From: Pyricularia pennisetigena
Taxonomy: Eukaryota > Ascomycota > Sordariomycetes > Magnaporthales > Pyriculariaceae
Length of the DNA: 64,000 nt
Direction of reading: 5' to 3'
NCBI RefSeq assembly: GCF_004337985.1
Contig: NW_021940923.1
Coordinates: forward strand, 1,086,476 to 1,150,475
Positions 1-11,981 of the stretch are shown piece after piece. The notes under the pieces were generated by a model. That model had not been told where the DNA came from, ran no database searches, and saw only the letters and a list, made by a program, of their open reading frames with translations. Both the position numbers and the translations under genes were made by a program. Every line of letters starts with the position of its first letter. Within the stretch, counting starts at the first letter, position 1.

Positions 1-1
1 C

Positions 2-799
2 GTTCACGCCTCTATTGGCATGGCACCGATCGAAGCAGAAACCGGAGCTCGCCCTAGAGACCCGCTCTCTTTACCTTTACCCGAAGAAGACCTGGAGACC
101 GGTCAGCAACAAAAGGCGCTGGAAATGGTCCGCCAAGCCCGGCAAGCTCAGGAACTGGCCCGCAACAACGGACTCGGAGCGCAGATAGAGCAACAGAGGC
201 AGGCTAATAAGAAGCGGCGACCGGTCGACTTTACGGTGGGAGATGCGGTTTACGTTAGCAAAAAGGGTTTTTCCACCGAAGCTCCTACGACCAAGTTGGA
301 CTCGCAAAATGCAGGACCATGGACGATTCTCGAGGAAAAGGGCCACAGCTTCATTCTCGACACCCCTGCCTGGTATAAAGGTAGTAAGCTGTTCCACGCC
401 AGCCGACTGCGCAAGGCAGCAACGGATCCATTACCTCAGCAGTATCAAAAGCCGGAACCACCGGTCGAAATTAACGGAGAACCGGAGTGGGAGGTGGAGC
501 AAGTGTTGGCCTCACGTCTATTCGGACGAAAGAAGACGTTGCAATATCAGGTATCGTGGGTCGGACTCGACCCTGATGAGACATGGTATGAGGCCCGCGA
601 CTTGAAAAATTCACCAGTACTGCTGGATACCTTTCACAGGGAGTACCCGGACGCAGCAGGACCTCCGGTAAATTTGCAACAGTGGATCAGGAGCGCAGCA
701 GAGGATGTTTTTGCGGAGGACGGACCCGAGGACAATGTTGCCGAGCACGATGCGAAAAAGACACGAGAGCGGAGGAAGGCCCCGAGGAGACACACGTGA
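2..799 (+). CDS. Gypsy integrase C-terminal region with chromodomain (partial)
   Basis: C-terminal end of a retrotransposon Pol protein. The frame is open from the left edge, so the ATG at 20 is internal. Residues before and after it (SIGMAPIEAETG) match the stretch after the integrase core where gypsy elements usually read StGmsPf. Then comes an SH3-like integrase tail (VGDAVYVSKKG ... LFHASRLRKA) and a chromodomain at about 455-660 nt (EVEQVLASR, YQVSWVGLDPDETWYEARDL) with the expected aromatic cage positions Y/W/W. Such chromodomains direct integration to particular chromatin. The ORF has no stops and balanced base composition, so this copy escaped RIP. Stop TGA at 797-799. Confidence 0.85.
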   Translation, partial: VHASIGMAPIEAETGARPRDPLSLPLPEEDLETGQQQKALEMVRQARQAQELARNNGLGAQIEQQRQANKKRRPVDFTVGDAVYVSKKGFSTEAPTTKLDSQNAGPWTILEEKGHSFILDTPAWYKGSKLFHASRLRKAATDPLPQQYQKPEPPVEINGEPEWEVEQVLASRLFGRKKTLQYQVSWVGLDPDETWYEARDLKNSPVLLDTFHREYPDAAGPPVNLQQWIRSAAEDVFAEDGPEDNVAEHDAKKTRERRKAPRRHT

Positions 800-850
800 C
801 AAACTCAAGACTCTGACCGCCTACGTCGATCAGGCCTTAGAGGGGGGTAA

Positions 851-1192
851 TGTGAGGATCAGGCCCCTAGACCTACCCTCAGAATCACGACTCGGCTCCA
901 CACCGAGCCAGGGATCGGACAAGGATCCACTACCTCCGGATTTAAGCGCGTCTCTTGAGCGCGTTGTGAGGATCAGGCCCCTAGACCTACCCTCAGAATC
1001 ACGACTCGGCTCCACACCGAGCCAGGGATCGGACAAGGATCCACTACCTCCGGATTTAAGCGCGTCTCTTGAGCGCGTTGTGAGGATCAGGCCCCTAGAC
1101 CTACCCTCAGAATCACGACTCGGCTCCACACCGAGCCAGGGATCGGACAAGGATCCACTACCTCCGGATTTAAGCGCGTCTCTTGAGCGCGT
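851..1192 (+). repeat. Three tandem 114-bp repeats in the presumed LTR U3
   Basis: Units start at 851, 965 and 1079 (TGTGAGGATCAGGCCCC...), each 114 bp and virtually identical. The last differs at its very end (gcgtcgttg instead of gcgttgtg). Because 114 is a multiple of three, reading frames run through on both strands (705-1340 plus, 830-1267 minus). Those ORFs are by-products and I do not call them genes. Confidence 0.95.
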
Positions 1193-1286
1193 CGTTGATT
1201 GTAATTTCTCTCTTCTCTTCAGTTTAGAATTTTCGTCGATAGCGCCTAATATACTGAGGTTCTCCAATGTATGCCTGGCCGTGACA

Positions 1287-2984
1287 TTCAGGACTGGAAA
1301 TAAATTCCGCTACTTTTATAACCCTAAATTGTATTATTAACGCCTATTTCCACAAATCGTAATTGCTAACCCCTATTAATTTACAATTTTCGGGGAAAAG
1401 AAATACCCGTTTCGATAATTTTTTACCTATCCCGTTATTTAAACTAGGTTACCAAGTGGATTAGGGGGTGCGGTAGCGGGTTTGTTTTCCGGATTACCAT
1501 TGAAATTAATGGAATTACCGTTTTCTAAAGTTAATAGGGTAATTAATTGTTAAATTATCTTTTAAAATTAATCCATTTGCATAATTAACGCTTTTAATTG
1601 CAGGTTTTGGGCCTGTAATTTAGCGGTTAAAACTTCGTTTGGGTTGGGTTTAAACCTCTTATTTGTCGGAATTGGGCTTGGAAGGCCCGATATCAAGCTG
1701 TTTTCCATTGTAGGGTAATTTAAATTATAATTGCAATTCGCTAATTTATAATTATAATTAGTTAAATTAATTATTTAAGGGTAAATACCCTATTAATTTA
1801 GGATTTGCTATACCGTTTGCCTTTTAACAGGTATAAACCTGTAATTGCCAATTACAGGGTTTATTGCTATTTGTAGTGCTTAAAATCCACTAAAATACAT
1901 GGTTGGAATCCCTAAAATCCACAATTAATAAATGCCCTGGTATTTGTACCAATCCAGGTACACGTAGCAAATTTAATTGGTTAAATGGGTGCAGGGTAAA
2001 CTGCAGGGTATCGTGCAGGGTAAATTAACCATTAACGTAACTCCGTTAATGGGTTTGTGGGTTATTGTAAATTTTATTAAACGCATTAGGATTTAATGGG
2101 CTATTAGCGAGCGAATATAGGGGGTTTTGGTCCTAATTCGCTAACGTAAACCCTATTAAAAATTTGAACCAATTACAATGGCGTGCACGATCCATAAAAA
2201 CCACACCAAAAAATTTTTGGATTTGCAATGCAAGCGATCGTTGCAATACCTGAAAAGGCCTAAATCGAACGCTAAGTTTTGGCGATCCCTATTGTAAATA
2301 CAGGGGGTTAAATGTTAAATTAGCGCCTAAATCCAACAATTTTGCACAAAAACAGCAATATTTTCGTTAATATACGTACTGTAAAAATGCGATAATAACC
2401 AAAATAAAATTCAAACTTTAAATTTTCCAGCGATATAAAATGCAATTAAATGCACAAGCTAAAACCTTTCCGGGTTTATAATTTGTTAATAATATAGGTT
2501 GCTAACAGGGGGTTAGGTATTAACCTAAATGCGGCGTGGTGCTAATTGCGTTGTAAAAATTTGTAATTACAGGGTTTATATGCATTAAATTTACTAATTT
2601 TGGGATTAATAAATTTAATTTTATTAATGGGGAAAATTTTGCTTTATCTCCCTTACATATTCTCCGACATCGAAGTGGGGGTCCGCACCCCGCAAAAGGT
2701 TCCGATACCGCACACGATTTTCCGAAAAATTATTTTGTATGCGTTGTTGAAAAAATATCCTCATTTCCATATAAACCATTTTTAGGTTCGCACTGATTAG
2801 CTAATTTGGTGAAAATTTCAACCCGGTACAGGGTAATTAATTCGTAAATGCAGGGTGGGTATTAAACCCGGTATAGGGTGAAACCCCACTCGCTGACTGG
2901 AATCGCAATTCCTGCAACACACAAAATATAATAGAAATTCTGACAACCTCAGCAGCCCCACTTCGGCACTATTTATTGTGGATT
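1287..2984. other. AT-rich RIP-degraded relic, no gene seen
   Basis: Low-GC sequence with very many TpA steps and no open frame of interest. Short phrases recur (for example gcagggtaaa and cctattaatt), so it is probably an old repeat or transposon beyond recognition. No family could be assigned. Confidence 0.6.
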
Positions 2985-3264
2985 ATATACAAATAAAAGT
3001 GGACCCATTACATGCTAAATAACGCATATAATTAACATTTCCTTTTATAAGAAGATAATATAGACGGGTATTATAAATTAGATCTTGCGTTGACGTTCTT
3101 TTATATATTTCGTTCAATCCCTGAGATCTCGGTTTTATTATTGTAAAGATTGGTAAAAATATAAAAGAGTTTCGATTGTAAATTATATAAAAAATTACAT
3201 ACATCTTACCTATCCGCTTATTTGGAGGCTTATATAATTTGGTATATATACCAAGTTCCAGTAT

Positions 3265-3309
<45 letters not shown>

Positions 3310-3420
3310 TATATATGCCATCCACTACGTGCAAGATGTATAAAGTTTGGCTGCAAAATAAAATAATATAAAGTTAATTGAATAAAGCAAAAAATCGATA
3401 AAACATATATTTTTAACCTT
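2985..3420. repeat. Composite repeat, subunit A (contains (TA)n)
   Basis: Shares ordered blocks with subunits B, C and D: a ggtaaaaatataaa block, a cgattgtaaattatat block, then cttacctatccgcttattt and a following (TA)n array (about 3263-3306). Ends with an ataaagcaaaaaatc block. A and B lie in tandem. Confidence 0.8.
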
Positions 3421-3649
3421 TTCTCATATAATAGATTTTTTAAAGCGAATATTATGAATTGGATCTAATGTGGACGTTTGTTTATATATGTATTCCAGCT
3501 CCTGTAATTTGAGTCTTATTATCGTTAAAATTGGTAAAAATATAAACGAGTTTCGATTGTAAATTATATATGAAAATGTGTTTACTTTACCTATCCGCTT
3601 ATTTAATGGCTTATATAATCCTGGTTCTAAATCAAAATTTGATATAACG

Positions 3650-3689
<40 letters not shown>

Positions 3690-3985
3690 GACTCTCCACG
3701 TGTAAAAATTATAAAATTTGGTTAAAAATTCAAAATAATAATAAAAAGAATCGAAAATAAAAAAAAAATCGAAAAAGCAGTACCGCCATGAACGGATTAA
3801 GGGCAGGTGGTATCCAATTCGGCCGTTATAACAAATAACAAAATAAATTAAATCGCTGCTAATAGCGGTATTAAACGCTATTTTCAACGATATTTACTTC
3901 TTTTCAATATTTTGCGTGGTTGTGGAATAATAAGGCAGTGTCGGTCATAAAAAGTCCAAAAATACCGCCATAAACGGTAGTCTCA
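3421..3985. repeat. Composite repeat, subunit B (contains (TA)n and a longer tail)
   Basis: Same block order as A with a (TA)n array at about 3649-3688. Its tail (3775-3985) carries taccgccatgaacgg and ccgccataaacgg motifs and is repeated almost exactly in subunit D at 13220-13425. The minus-strand ORFs in the two tails give near-identical peptides only because the DNA is duplicated. Confidence 0.85.
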
Positions 3986-3988
3986 GTG

Positions 3989-4104
3989 CTCAGACTAGAC
4001 CCCCCTGCTTCGCAATGGGGACCGAGCGCTCCATGTACCTTTCAGCCACATGGCTTTTCGACCAATTACATTGGCCGAAAAGATCGCGCTCGTTCTAGTC
4101 TGAG
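3989..4104. mobile_element. 116-bp MITE-like element with 11-bp terminal inverted repeats
   Basis: Bounded by CTCAGACTAGA (3989) and its exact reverse complement TCTAGTCTGAG (4094-4104). Inside is a near-perfect palindrome with arms CTTTTCGRCCAATT. A second copy in opposite orientation lies at 13951-14094. Homology extends a few bases outside both ends (gtctcagtg on one side, gacatcttgtcgcatttcgcc on the other), so the mobile unit may be somewhat larger than the TIR-bounded part. No coding capacity. Confidence 0.65.
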
Positions 4105-4819
4105 GACATCTTGTCGCATTTCGCCGTTCATGGCGGTACCACCAACGACAATTTGTTGCATTTCGCCGTTTATAACGGTATTATTAGTAATATATTTAAT
4201 ATTACGATATCGCTTATAATTATTTCATTATTATAAGGATAATTTGTGGTATTCTGCCGTTTGTAGCGGGTATATACAATACATTCGCATTATAATGGCA
4301 AAAGAAAATAATGTACCCATAGTATGCAATTAAATATTCGTATAAAAGAATAAATAAAAGTTTTAAAAATATGTAGTAATTCGCGTTAGATTTATTGGAG
4401 TTTGCTGAATACGTAAATGCCGGCCGCGTTTTTATGACCACTGTATTTGAAAAGATATTAAAATATTAAGTAAAATTTGTAATTTTTCATTATATTTAAT
4501 TTTTATTTTGAATAATAGTATATAATACTAACTATAATTTTCGTTGCAGTATTGATAGCCTAGCAGACCTAATACTGCAGAGTGCATGCAATTATCGATT
4601 AAAATTAAAATATTATTAATATTTTCATATCAACTAACATTTTGTTGAAAACCTGAATAATTTACGCAAATATTGGTAAAATTAAAAGCAAGTTTAATTT
4701 AGGCATTCTTTCATCGATTAATTAAAGAATCTTATTTGACTTTTTTTTCCAAATTTTATTTAATTAAATAAATCAATAAATATAAAAACATTACAAATTT
4801 AGCATTTTTTTATATAAAA
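4105..4819. other. AT-rich stretch with scattered CCGCCATGAACGG-type motifs, no gene seen
   Basis: Reverse-oriented copies of the motif occur at about 4121 (cgccgttcatggcgg), 4161 (cgccgtttataacgg) and, weaker, 4256. The rest is A/T-dominated with no convincing frame. Confidence 0.6.
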
Positions 4820-5149
4820 AAATAAAAAGGGCCGGTATTGTGGATCGGGTTTTACGTTGACGCTTATTTATATACATAATCCACTTTTACAAATTTTGGT
4901 TTTATTCATGTTAAAATTGGTAAAAATATAAAAGCATCTCGATTGCAAAATATATATAAAATTGGATACTTTTTACCTATCCGCATATTTAACGGCTTAA
5001 ATAATCAGATATACGGACAGAAATGTAGTATTATATTAAATATATATATGCCACCCCCTACGTGCAAAAACCACAAAATCTGGCTGCAAAACAAAAATAA
5101 TATAAAATTAATCAAATAAAGCAAAAAGATTCATAAAATACACATTTAG
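4820..5149. repeat. Composite repeat, subunit C (split from D by the gypsy element)
   Basis: Same block order as subunit A (ggtaaaaatataaaagc, then ttacctatccgcatattta, then ataaagcaaaaagattc). It ends at the 5-bp target site TTTAG (5145-5149) directly before the 5' LTR. Its natural continuation, by comparison with the A-B junction, resumes at 12880. Confidence 0.8.
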
Positions 5150-5337
5150 TGTTATGGATTCGTGCCTAAGGCACGTATCACGTAATAAGATACAAAAGCG
5201 GGTCAAGGACAATATATAAAGGGAAGGACACTACCACGACCCGGACATACACCTTTTCCTGCCTTCTTCCCCAGCGTTAGTAATAATATTAACAAACATA
5301 TTTAACGGTTTTAAAACCGTTAATTTACCCTATAATA
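5150..5337 (+). repeat. 5' LTR (188 bp)
   Basis: Starts TGTTATGGATTCG and ends CCCTATAATA (the final CA has become TA, as expected from RIP). Differences from the 3' LTR are nearly all C/T or G/A transitions. A TATA-like tatataaa lies at about 5213. Confidence 0.9.
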
Positions 5338-5366
5338 TTTACTAGCGTTCGAATTTAAACACGATA

Positions 5367-6063
5367 ATGGCTAACCCAAGGCCAGGCCCGGGAGGGGAAA
5401 TTCACGACCCTTACCAAAACTTAATCGCGAATATCGCGATATTAGAAAAACGCATCGTTTAAATGCAATTATATTTTTTAAACGCAGGGGCGATCGCGCA
5501 AAAATAACGCTTTAAAAAGAAATTTTTACGCGACCCCCTATTATATGACGGCGTACCGGTTACGTTTACCGTTCGGAAACAAATTATTTCGTACAAATTA
5601 ATACGCGACGCGGAATTTATCGGGAATTAGCGCGATTAACTCGAATACGTATAATTTAATTTTACCACGATAATATAAAATATCGTCCGTTCTTTTTACG
5701 AGGTAAAAGGTACGGGAAAGGGGTATAATTACGAGGATTTTATCGAATATTTGGGACGTACGTACGACGACCTTTATAAAAAGGCCCAAACCTTTGCCGA
5801 ATTAAAAGTATTCCGAATACGATACGGCGAATCGTTCGCACATTTTTTTACCAAATTCGAACGTTTTTTTATTGCGGCCGGGGGTTTCGAATGGTTAAAC
5901 GAAATACGGGCCAATTATTTGCTTTTCCGGGTCGTTAACCGGATAAAGGAGGCGTCGGTAAAAAGGGGTATTATTTCCGATTTTTACCACGGATTTATCG
6001 CTATATACCGCTATATCGCCCAGGATTTAAACGTTATCGATTTGGATAAACGTTTCGGCTAAA
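5367..6063 (+). pseudogene. Degenerate gag
   Basis: Begins at ATG 5367 (MANPRPGPGG...) 30 bp after the LTR. It is broken by TAA at about 5458, a position where CAA would be expected. The 5751-6062 part still reads as a Gag-type capsid (YKKAQTFAELKVFRIRYGES, FLTKFERF-like, LIEAVNR-like pattern). A CCHC zinc knuckle follows at 6267-6308: C-F-R-C-G...H, but the last cysteine codon is TAC (Tyr), one G-to-A step from TGC. Nucleocapsid function would be lost. Confidence 0.75.
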
Positions 6064-6308
6064 AACGGAACGCCTTTATTCCAAATTCTGTATAAATAAA
6101 TTTAAAAAAATATAATAATAACGGGCGTATTAACGATAAAAGTTAACCGAAACCGTTATAACGTGAGTAAAAAACGAAAAGGGCGCCGATTGGATGGAAA
6201 TAAAAAAAAAATAGGGCTTTATAAATATCCGTTTAAAAATTCCAACGACGCTGTAAAACAAAAACCTGTTTCCGTTGCGGGTCCGCCTCCCATTACGCCC
6301 AAAATTAC

Positions 6309-9300
6309 CAATTCGCACCGGTTATACGTCCAACGCTAAACGACCCCGAAAAAAAAAAAATAATTTTGGACCACAATTTTAATTTAAAGGAAAACCGACG
6401 CGACGGGCCCGGATTACCTTATAATACGTTAATAAATATAAATTAAAGAAAGTAATTAAAAAGAATATAAATTGTAATAAATAGGCGACCATTTTTTATC
6501 CCGGTTTTAATTAATTCAACGAAATTTATAATTGTATAAATGGATTTAGGGTGCGAATATTACGCGGTTATAAACAAAAATTGTACCGAAAAATTGGGAA
6601 TAATAAAGGTTTTTTTATTATAAATCCGCCGGTTAGGCACGGTAACGGGACGAATACGAACCGATATACGGGAAATGGGCAATTGTAACGTGGATATCGA
6701 CGGTTAATCCGCGCCGATATCCTTTTATATAATTCCGGGATTAACGTAGGACCTGTTCCTGGGATTCCCCTGGATAACCCACCGGAAAATGGCATTTAAT
6801 TTAAACCAGGGAAAATTGAAAATAGGAAATTTACGGTGGTTATAAGCAACGTATTCCTGGCCGCGGCCCGAAAAACAAAAAAAATACGAACGAATAAATG
6901 GAATTCGTTTTTATTTTATTACGAAATATAACCCGGGTCCTAATTTTAACGGCGGTAAATAAAAGCGACGCAGGGCCCCCGGCGACGTTACCCGTAAAAT
7001 TAAAAAATTTCGAAAAGTTATTTAACGACGGTAAAATTTCAGTTTTACCCCCGTATAAAGGCGAATTGGATTATTATATCCGGATCCAAAAGGATAATAA
7101 CGGTAAATCCCCGCCGTTATTATAAGGCCGGTTATATTATATACCGCGCGATTAATTGCTGGAATTGCGGCGACAAATAATCGATATAATGGACAAAAAA
7201 TGGATCCGAGCAAACGCGTCGTTAACCGCAACCCCGGTCCTAATAATCCGGAAAATTTTTGGAGGATGGCGTTTATACGTCGATTATAAAATATTAAACG
7301 TTATTATAATATAGGACCGGTATTTTTTATTATTAATTAAAAAAATATTCCGTTCCTTATCCGGAATAAAATGGTTTATTAAAATAAACGTACGCGCAGT
7401 TTTCTATAAATTACGCGTGGCCGAAAAGGATAAATATTTTACAATTTTTCGCATAAAATTCGGGTTATTCGAATAGTTAATATATTTATTCGGATTAATG
7501 GGCGCCCCGGCCACGTTCCAGCCATATATTAACAACGTTTTCGGGAATATATTGCACGATTATATATTAATATATTTGGACGATATTTTAATTTATACGT
7601 CCGGTTCCAAAACGGATTATTGGCGGAAAATTACCCACATTTTGGGAAAATTAAAAAAAAACGGGTTTAAATTTGGATTGCGATAAAAGCGCGTTCGCAA
7701 TTATTTCCGTTAAATATTTGGGGTTTATTATATACGTCAATATAAACGTGGAAACCGATCCGGAAAAATTACGCGCGATCCGGGAATAGGAAACCCCGAC
7801 GAAGTTACGAAAACTGCGCGGTTTTTTAAAATTCGCAAATTTTTACCGGGATTTTATAAACGGGTATTCGGGTTTAACGGCGCCCCTATTTCGATTTATT
7901 AAAAAAGGAATACCGTTTAAATGGACGTCGGAAAAAAATGTTATTTTTGAAGCATTTAAATAAATATTTTTGCGAATACCAATATTGGTTTAATGGAGCG
8001 ACGAAACGGAAACGAAAATAAAAACGGATTGTTCCGGCGCAGTTATCGGGGGGTATTGGTATAAAAAAGGAAAAACGGGTTATAAAAACCGGTAATATTT
8101 TATTCCGTTAAATTGACGACGGCCCAGCGTAATTATATTATTTATAATAAGGAATTGCTCGTGGTCGTCCATTATTTGCAAATATGGGAGGCGGAATTAC
8201 GTAATATCCGTTTTTTTTTCACCATTTTCACGGATTATAAAACGTTCGAATATTTTACGAAACCGAGGGTAATATCGGAACGGTAAATGCGGTAAACCGA
8301 GGTTTTATCCAAATTTAATTACGTTTTAAAATACCGACCAGGGAAATACGCGATGATCCCCGACGCGTTATTAAAACGGAAATAGGACGAAACCAGCGAA
8401 AAAAGGAAAACAATAATATTACGCCCAATACCCAATATAATTATAATCGGTATTTTTTAAATATTACTATAAAATATATTGCCGGCGGTCCCGGAAAAAA
8501 TATTAATTTTCCAATAATTTTATACAGCAGGATTTTGGAACGAAATAATGGAAAAAACCCGGTATACGCCCATAAACGTAACGCGGTTTAATAAAATATA
8601 AAACAATTTCCACCCGAAGCCGAAACGATAATATAAATAACGGATTATTTAATAAACGTTTCCGGTACGTTATTATATAAAAACCGCTTTTAACTACCTA
8701 ATTGGGAATTTTTAATTACGGTAATTCTGCAACGAATTTACGAATCCCTAATAATTGGTTATTGCGGTAAAAATAATATCTTTACGATCCTGGTTCAAAA
8801 TTATTATTGGGACGGGATGGCCGAGCATATCCGACAATTCGTACGCAATTGCGATATATACCGCAGGATAAAACCATCGAAATAACGCAAATAAAAATTA
8901 TTATAACCCCTACTAATACCGGATAGGTTTTGGAAACAAATTTCCATCGATTTTATAACGGATTTCCCAAATAATAATGCGGACGCGCCGCGTTATATAA
9001 TGGTTATAATTAATAAATTTTCCAAATATATTTAATTAAAAGCGATAAATTCGATAAAAACAGAAATTTACGCCGCAAAATTCGTTTCCACCTGGTGGCG
9101 GTTTAGGGGTTTTTTTAACGCGATTATATCGGACCGGGGGTCGGATTGGGTAAAAGGTTTTTAATCGGAATTATACCGATAAATAGGAATTTTACAGTTA
9201 TTATCGACGTTTTACCACCCAAAAACGGACGGGGGTACGGAACGGATTAATTAGGAAATATAATATTATTTAAAGGTTTTCGTGGTATTCGACCAAGTAA

Positions 9301-10003
9301 ATTGGCCCGGATATTTACCCGCCGTTTAATTAACGTTAAATAATAGGAATTCGTTAATTACGGGAATTAATTTTAATAAATTATTATTAGGATACGAGGT
9401 AAACGCGGTCCCGGTAATATAAATAAACGGACGACCGGGTTCCACGCCCAAAAATCGCGCGAATTTGTTTTTATAATATTTTAAAAACGGTATTAACGTG
9501 GCCCACGCCGTTATAATTTATATATAATAGCGTTAAAAAAAAGGCGAATAAAATACGGAAACCGGCGGACCGTTTTAAAATAGGGGATAAAATTTTTTTA
9601 ACTTACGGAACGTTAAAATTAATCGCCCGAATAAAAAGTTTAATTTCGTGGCGAATAAATATACGGTCGTAGCGATTTTTACATTATTAATAATTACGTT
9701 AAACGTCCCGAAAAGAATCCACCCCATTTTTTACGTGGAATTAATTGAAAAAACCGCGGACGACCTATTACCGTCCCAAATTTGTACCGATATTAAACCC
9801 GGCCCGTTATTAATTTTATCCGATTTAAATAACGAAACCGCGGAAAAATAGGTAATGGAGGAAATCCTGGCCGCGAAAAACGTAATGGGGAAAGGACGTA
9901 AACGCAAAATTTTGGTAAAATGGAAAATGTACGACAAATTTACGTGGAAAAATTTGGTAACGGTGGAAAATATACGGGTATTGGACGAATTCGAAATAAA
10001 ATA
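6309..10003 (+). pseudogene. Degenerate pol (protease, RT, RNase H, integrase, chromodomain)
   Basis: Remnants in order: a protease-like DLGCEY site near 6543; reverse transcriptase about 7150-7690 with MGAPATFQPYINNVF at 7498 and the catalytic YLDD at 7573-7584; RNase H about 8030-8390 with a NKELL site and FTDYKTFEYF (usually TDHKNLEYF); integrase H2C2/core about 8790-9400 (YYWDGMAEHIRQFVRNCD, then SDRGSDW); chromodomain about 9855-10000 (ILVKWKMYDKFTWKNL). Frame is interrupted by many TAA/TAG codons. The domain order shows a chromovirus. Confidence 0.85.
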
Positions 10004-11970
10004 AAAGCCGGCCCAAATAAATAATGGTTTAATATCGAAACGACGTTAACAATTAAATATCCAACCGGATTAGGGATTTGTTACAATTAATTAAAAGGTT
10101 AACAATTCCCCGGAAAAAAAACGACGCGGTAAATTTAAAATAAATATTAATTTAACCAAACGTACGGTAAAAAAAACACGTTAAATTAAATTTTTTACCG
10201 GGGCGAAATATAATAAAAATAAACCGACGACTATATAAACCGCGCCTATTCTTGGGGCGACGTGGCCGCATTCCACCCACCCAATTTTTAAATTAAATTA
10301 ACGTATATAAAACGAAACGATAATTTTACGCGGCGATAAAATATTAATTAAAAACCGAATTATACGCTTCCGATTTATTATTTAAATTTCCCTCCTTTTT
10401 ATTTTTTTTTTATTTTAACGTCCTCCTTTTTTATTTTATTATTTTCCGCGTCGTTTTTAAAAACCGGGAATTTTTATTATTTAACGAATTGGTTAATTTT
10501 CCGCAATAGGGCGGTACGACGTCGGGTAATACCTTCGATTGAAAAAAAATTTACGACGGGATTTTCCAAAAAACGGGTTTTTACCCATACCACGACCAAA
10601 AATACGAAAGCGCGACGAAATAGGGGCACGAGGACGCGAAAAACCAAATATATACCGAATCGGGGTACGAATAAAACGAAATACGACGGGGTAACGCGAA
10701 AAGGGAATTTCGAAACGTCGACGGGGCGTGGTAATAATAGGGGCGAAAAAACGTGGGGAATACGCGGGGCGAAATTGGCGCACAGGAACGGCGGGGAAAA
10801 GGGTTAAAACGGTAATTAAAGCAACGAAAATATTATTATTTCGGCGCGTTTTTTATAGGTTTTTTTTATAACGCGACGTATTACGTTTTTAAAAAATTTA
10901 AAAATTAATAACGTTATCGAAACAATTATATACCAAAAAAGTTAAACGCATTTCCAGGTAAATAAAACCGCTTACGAAAATTTGTACCAATTAACGGTTA
11001 CGATTACCGCCGCTGCGAAAAAAGGTATTAAATATAGCAGCAAAAACAGTAGTTTTGGTAAGGGTCGCCGCGGCCCCGGAATTGGCCATTTTATCCTATA
11101 CGTCCTAATAAACGCGGACCTAATTGGTATACGCGGTAAAAAAATTTCGAAATAGTACGGTATTTTTACCCAAAGTTTTTTTACTATCCACGACGGTGTT
11201 TTTAATTAAGGGTTGGACGATATAACGACTATTATAGGTTATAATTTTTAATTTTCGCAAACGGCGGCGGAAAATAGGGTTAAAAGCGTAGGCGGTTTCG
11301 CTGTAATAATAATACGATTTTTTAATGTTATAATTTCGTTGGTAACTAATACTGTCGGGGGTAGGGCCATATTCCCAAACTTTATTAATTTTAAACGTTT
11401 TTACACAAAAAACGTAAAAAATAAATATATTTTCCGGAACGGTATATTCGTCGTTATTTAAATTACCCTGGAATTCCGCGGTACCGATAGCGCGACGAAA
11501 ACGTTGCGAATATAAATTAGCGATATTACCCAATCGGTATTTAATCGACACGATTTACAAATGGGTAACCGTTATTATTATGCGACGAAGGTAATTAATT
11601 ACCACGGTGGGAAGGCCGGCCATTTTTATTACCGGTATTAATTTATCCAAACGTTATTTGTAACGCGATTAAAAAAATAAAGGCCCGGGATATAATAACG
11701 ACGAATTGGTAGCGATAAATAACGATACGAATAATAAATAGGAACGAATAGGAAACGAGGATAAACGAAATAAAAGCAATATAAATAAAAAACAGGGCGA
11801 TGGGAAAACGGGAAACAATCGATAAAATGGTAAAAAAAAAGGAAATGGGGACGAAAAGGATTCGAATGGAGGAAAAATTGGAAAATAAAAGGGATTAGGA
11901 CGATAACGCGGGAAAAATGCGAAGGGTAAAAACCGCAATTATTATGGGAAGGGAATTATACCAATAAATA
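10004..11970. other. Post-pol region of the dead gypsy element with antisense open frames
   Basis: No retroviral domain recognised on the plus strand. The minus strand keeps a 143-codon frame at 11120-11551 (start MSIKYRLGNIAN) and shorter ones at 10493-10783 and 11669-11938. This is unusual in such stop-rich DNA, but the strand asymmetry (purine-rich plus strand) alone could account for it. No family recognised. Confidence 0.5.
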
Positions 11971-11981
11971 AACGAATTTAT

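Larger units (their letters stand above)
1..1286 (+). mobile_element. 3' end of Ty3/gypsy chromovirus LTR retrotransposon (left part outside window)
   Basis: Contains the integrase tail and chromodomain ORF, then a purine-rich stretch (agaggggggtaa, about 839-850) directly followed by TGTGAGG at 851-857, which fits a polypurine tract next to the start of a 3' LTR. The first LTR part is three tandem 114-bp units. A possible LTR end is TGACA at about 1282-1286, because it would mirror the TGT start, but the other LTR is not in the window so the end is a guess. The element is not visibly RIP-mutated, in contrast to the AT-rich DNA that starts right after it. It therefore looks like a younger insertion into or beside the old island. 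Confidence 0.8.

Noticed and set aside
705..1340. 211-codon plus and 145-codon minus frames over the 114-bp repeats
   Set aside because: Open only because the repeat length is a multiple of three; located in an LTR.
3627..3887. Paired minus-strand ORFs at 3627-3887 and 13071-13331 as a conserved gene
   Set aside because: Similarity is explained by DNA duplication including non-coding flanks; the peptide is low-complexity Phe/Ile/Tyr-rich.
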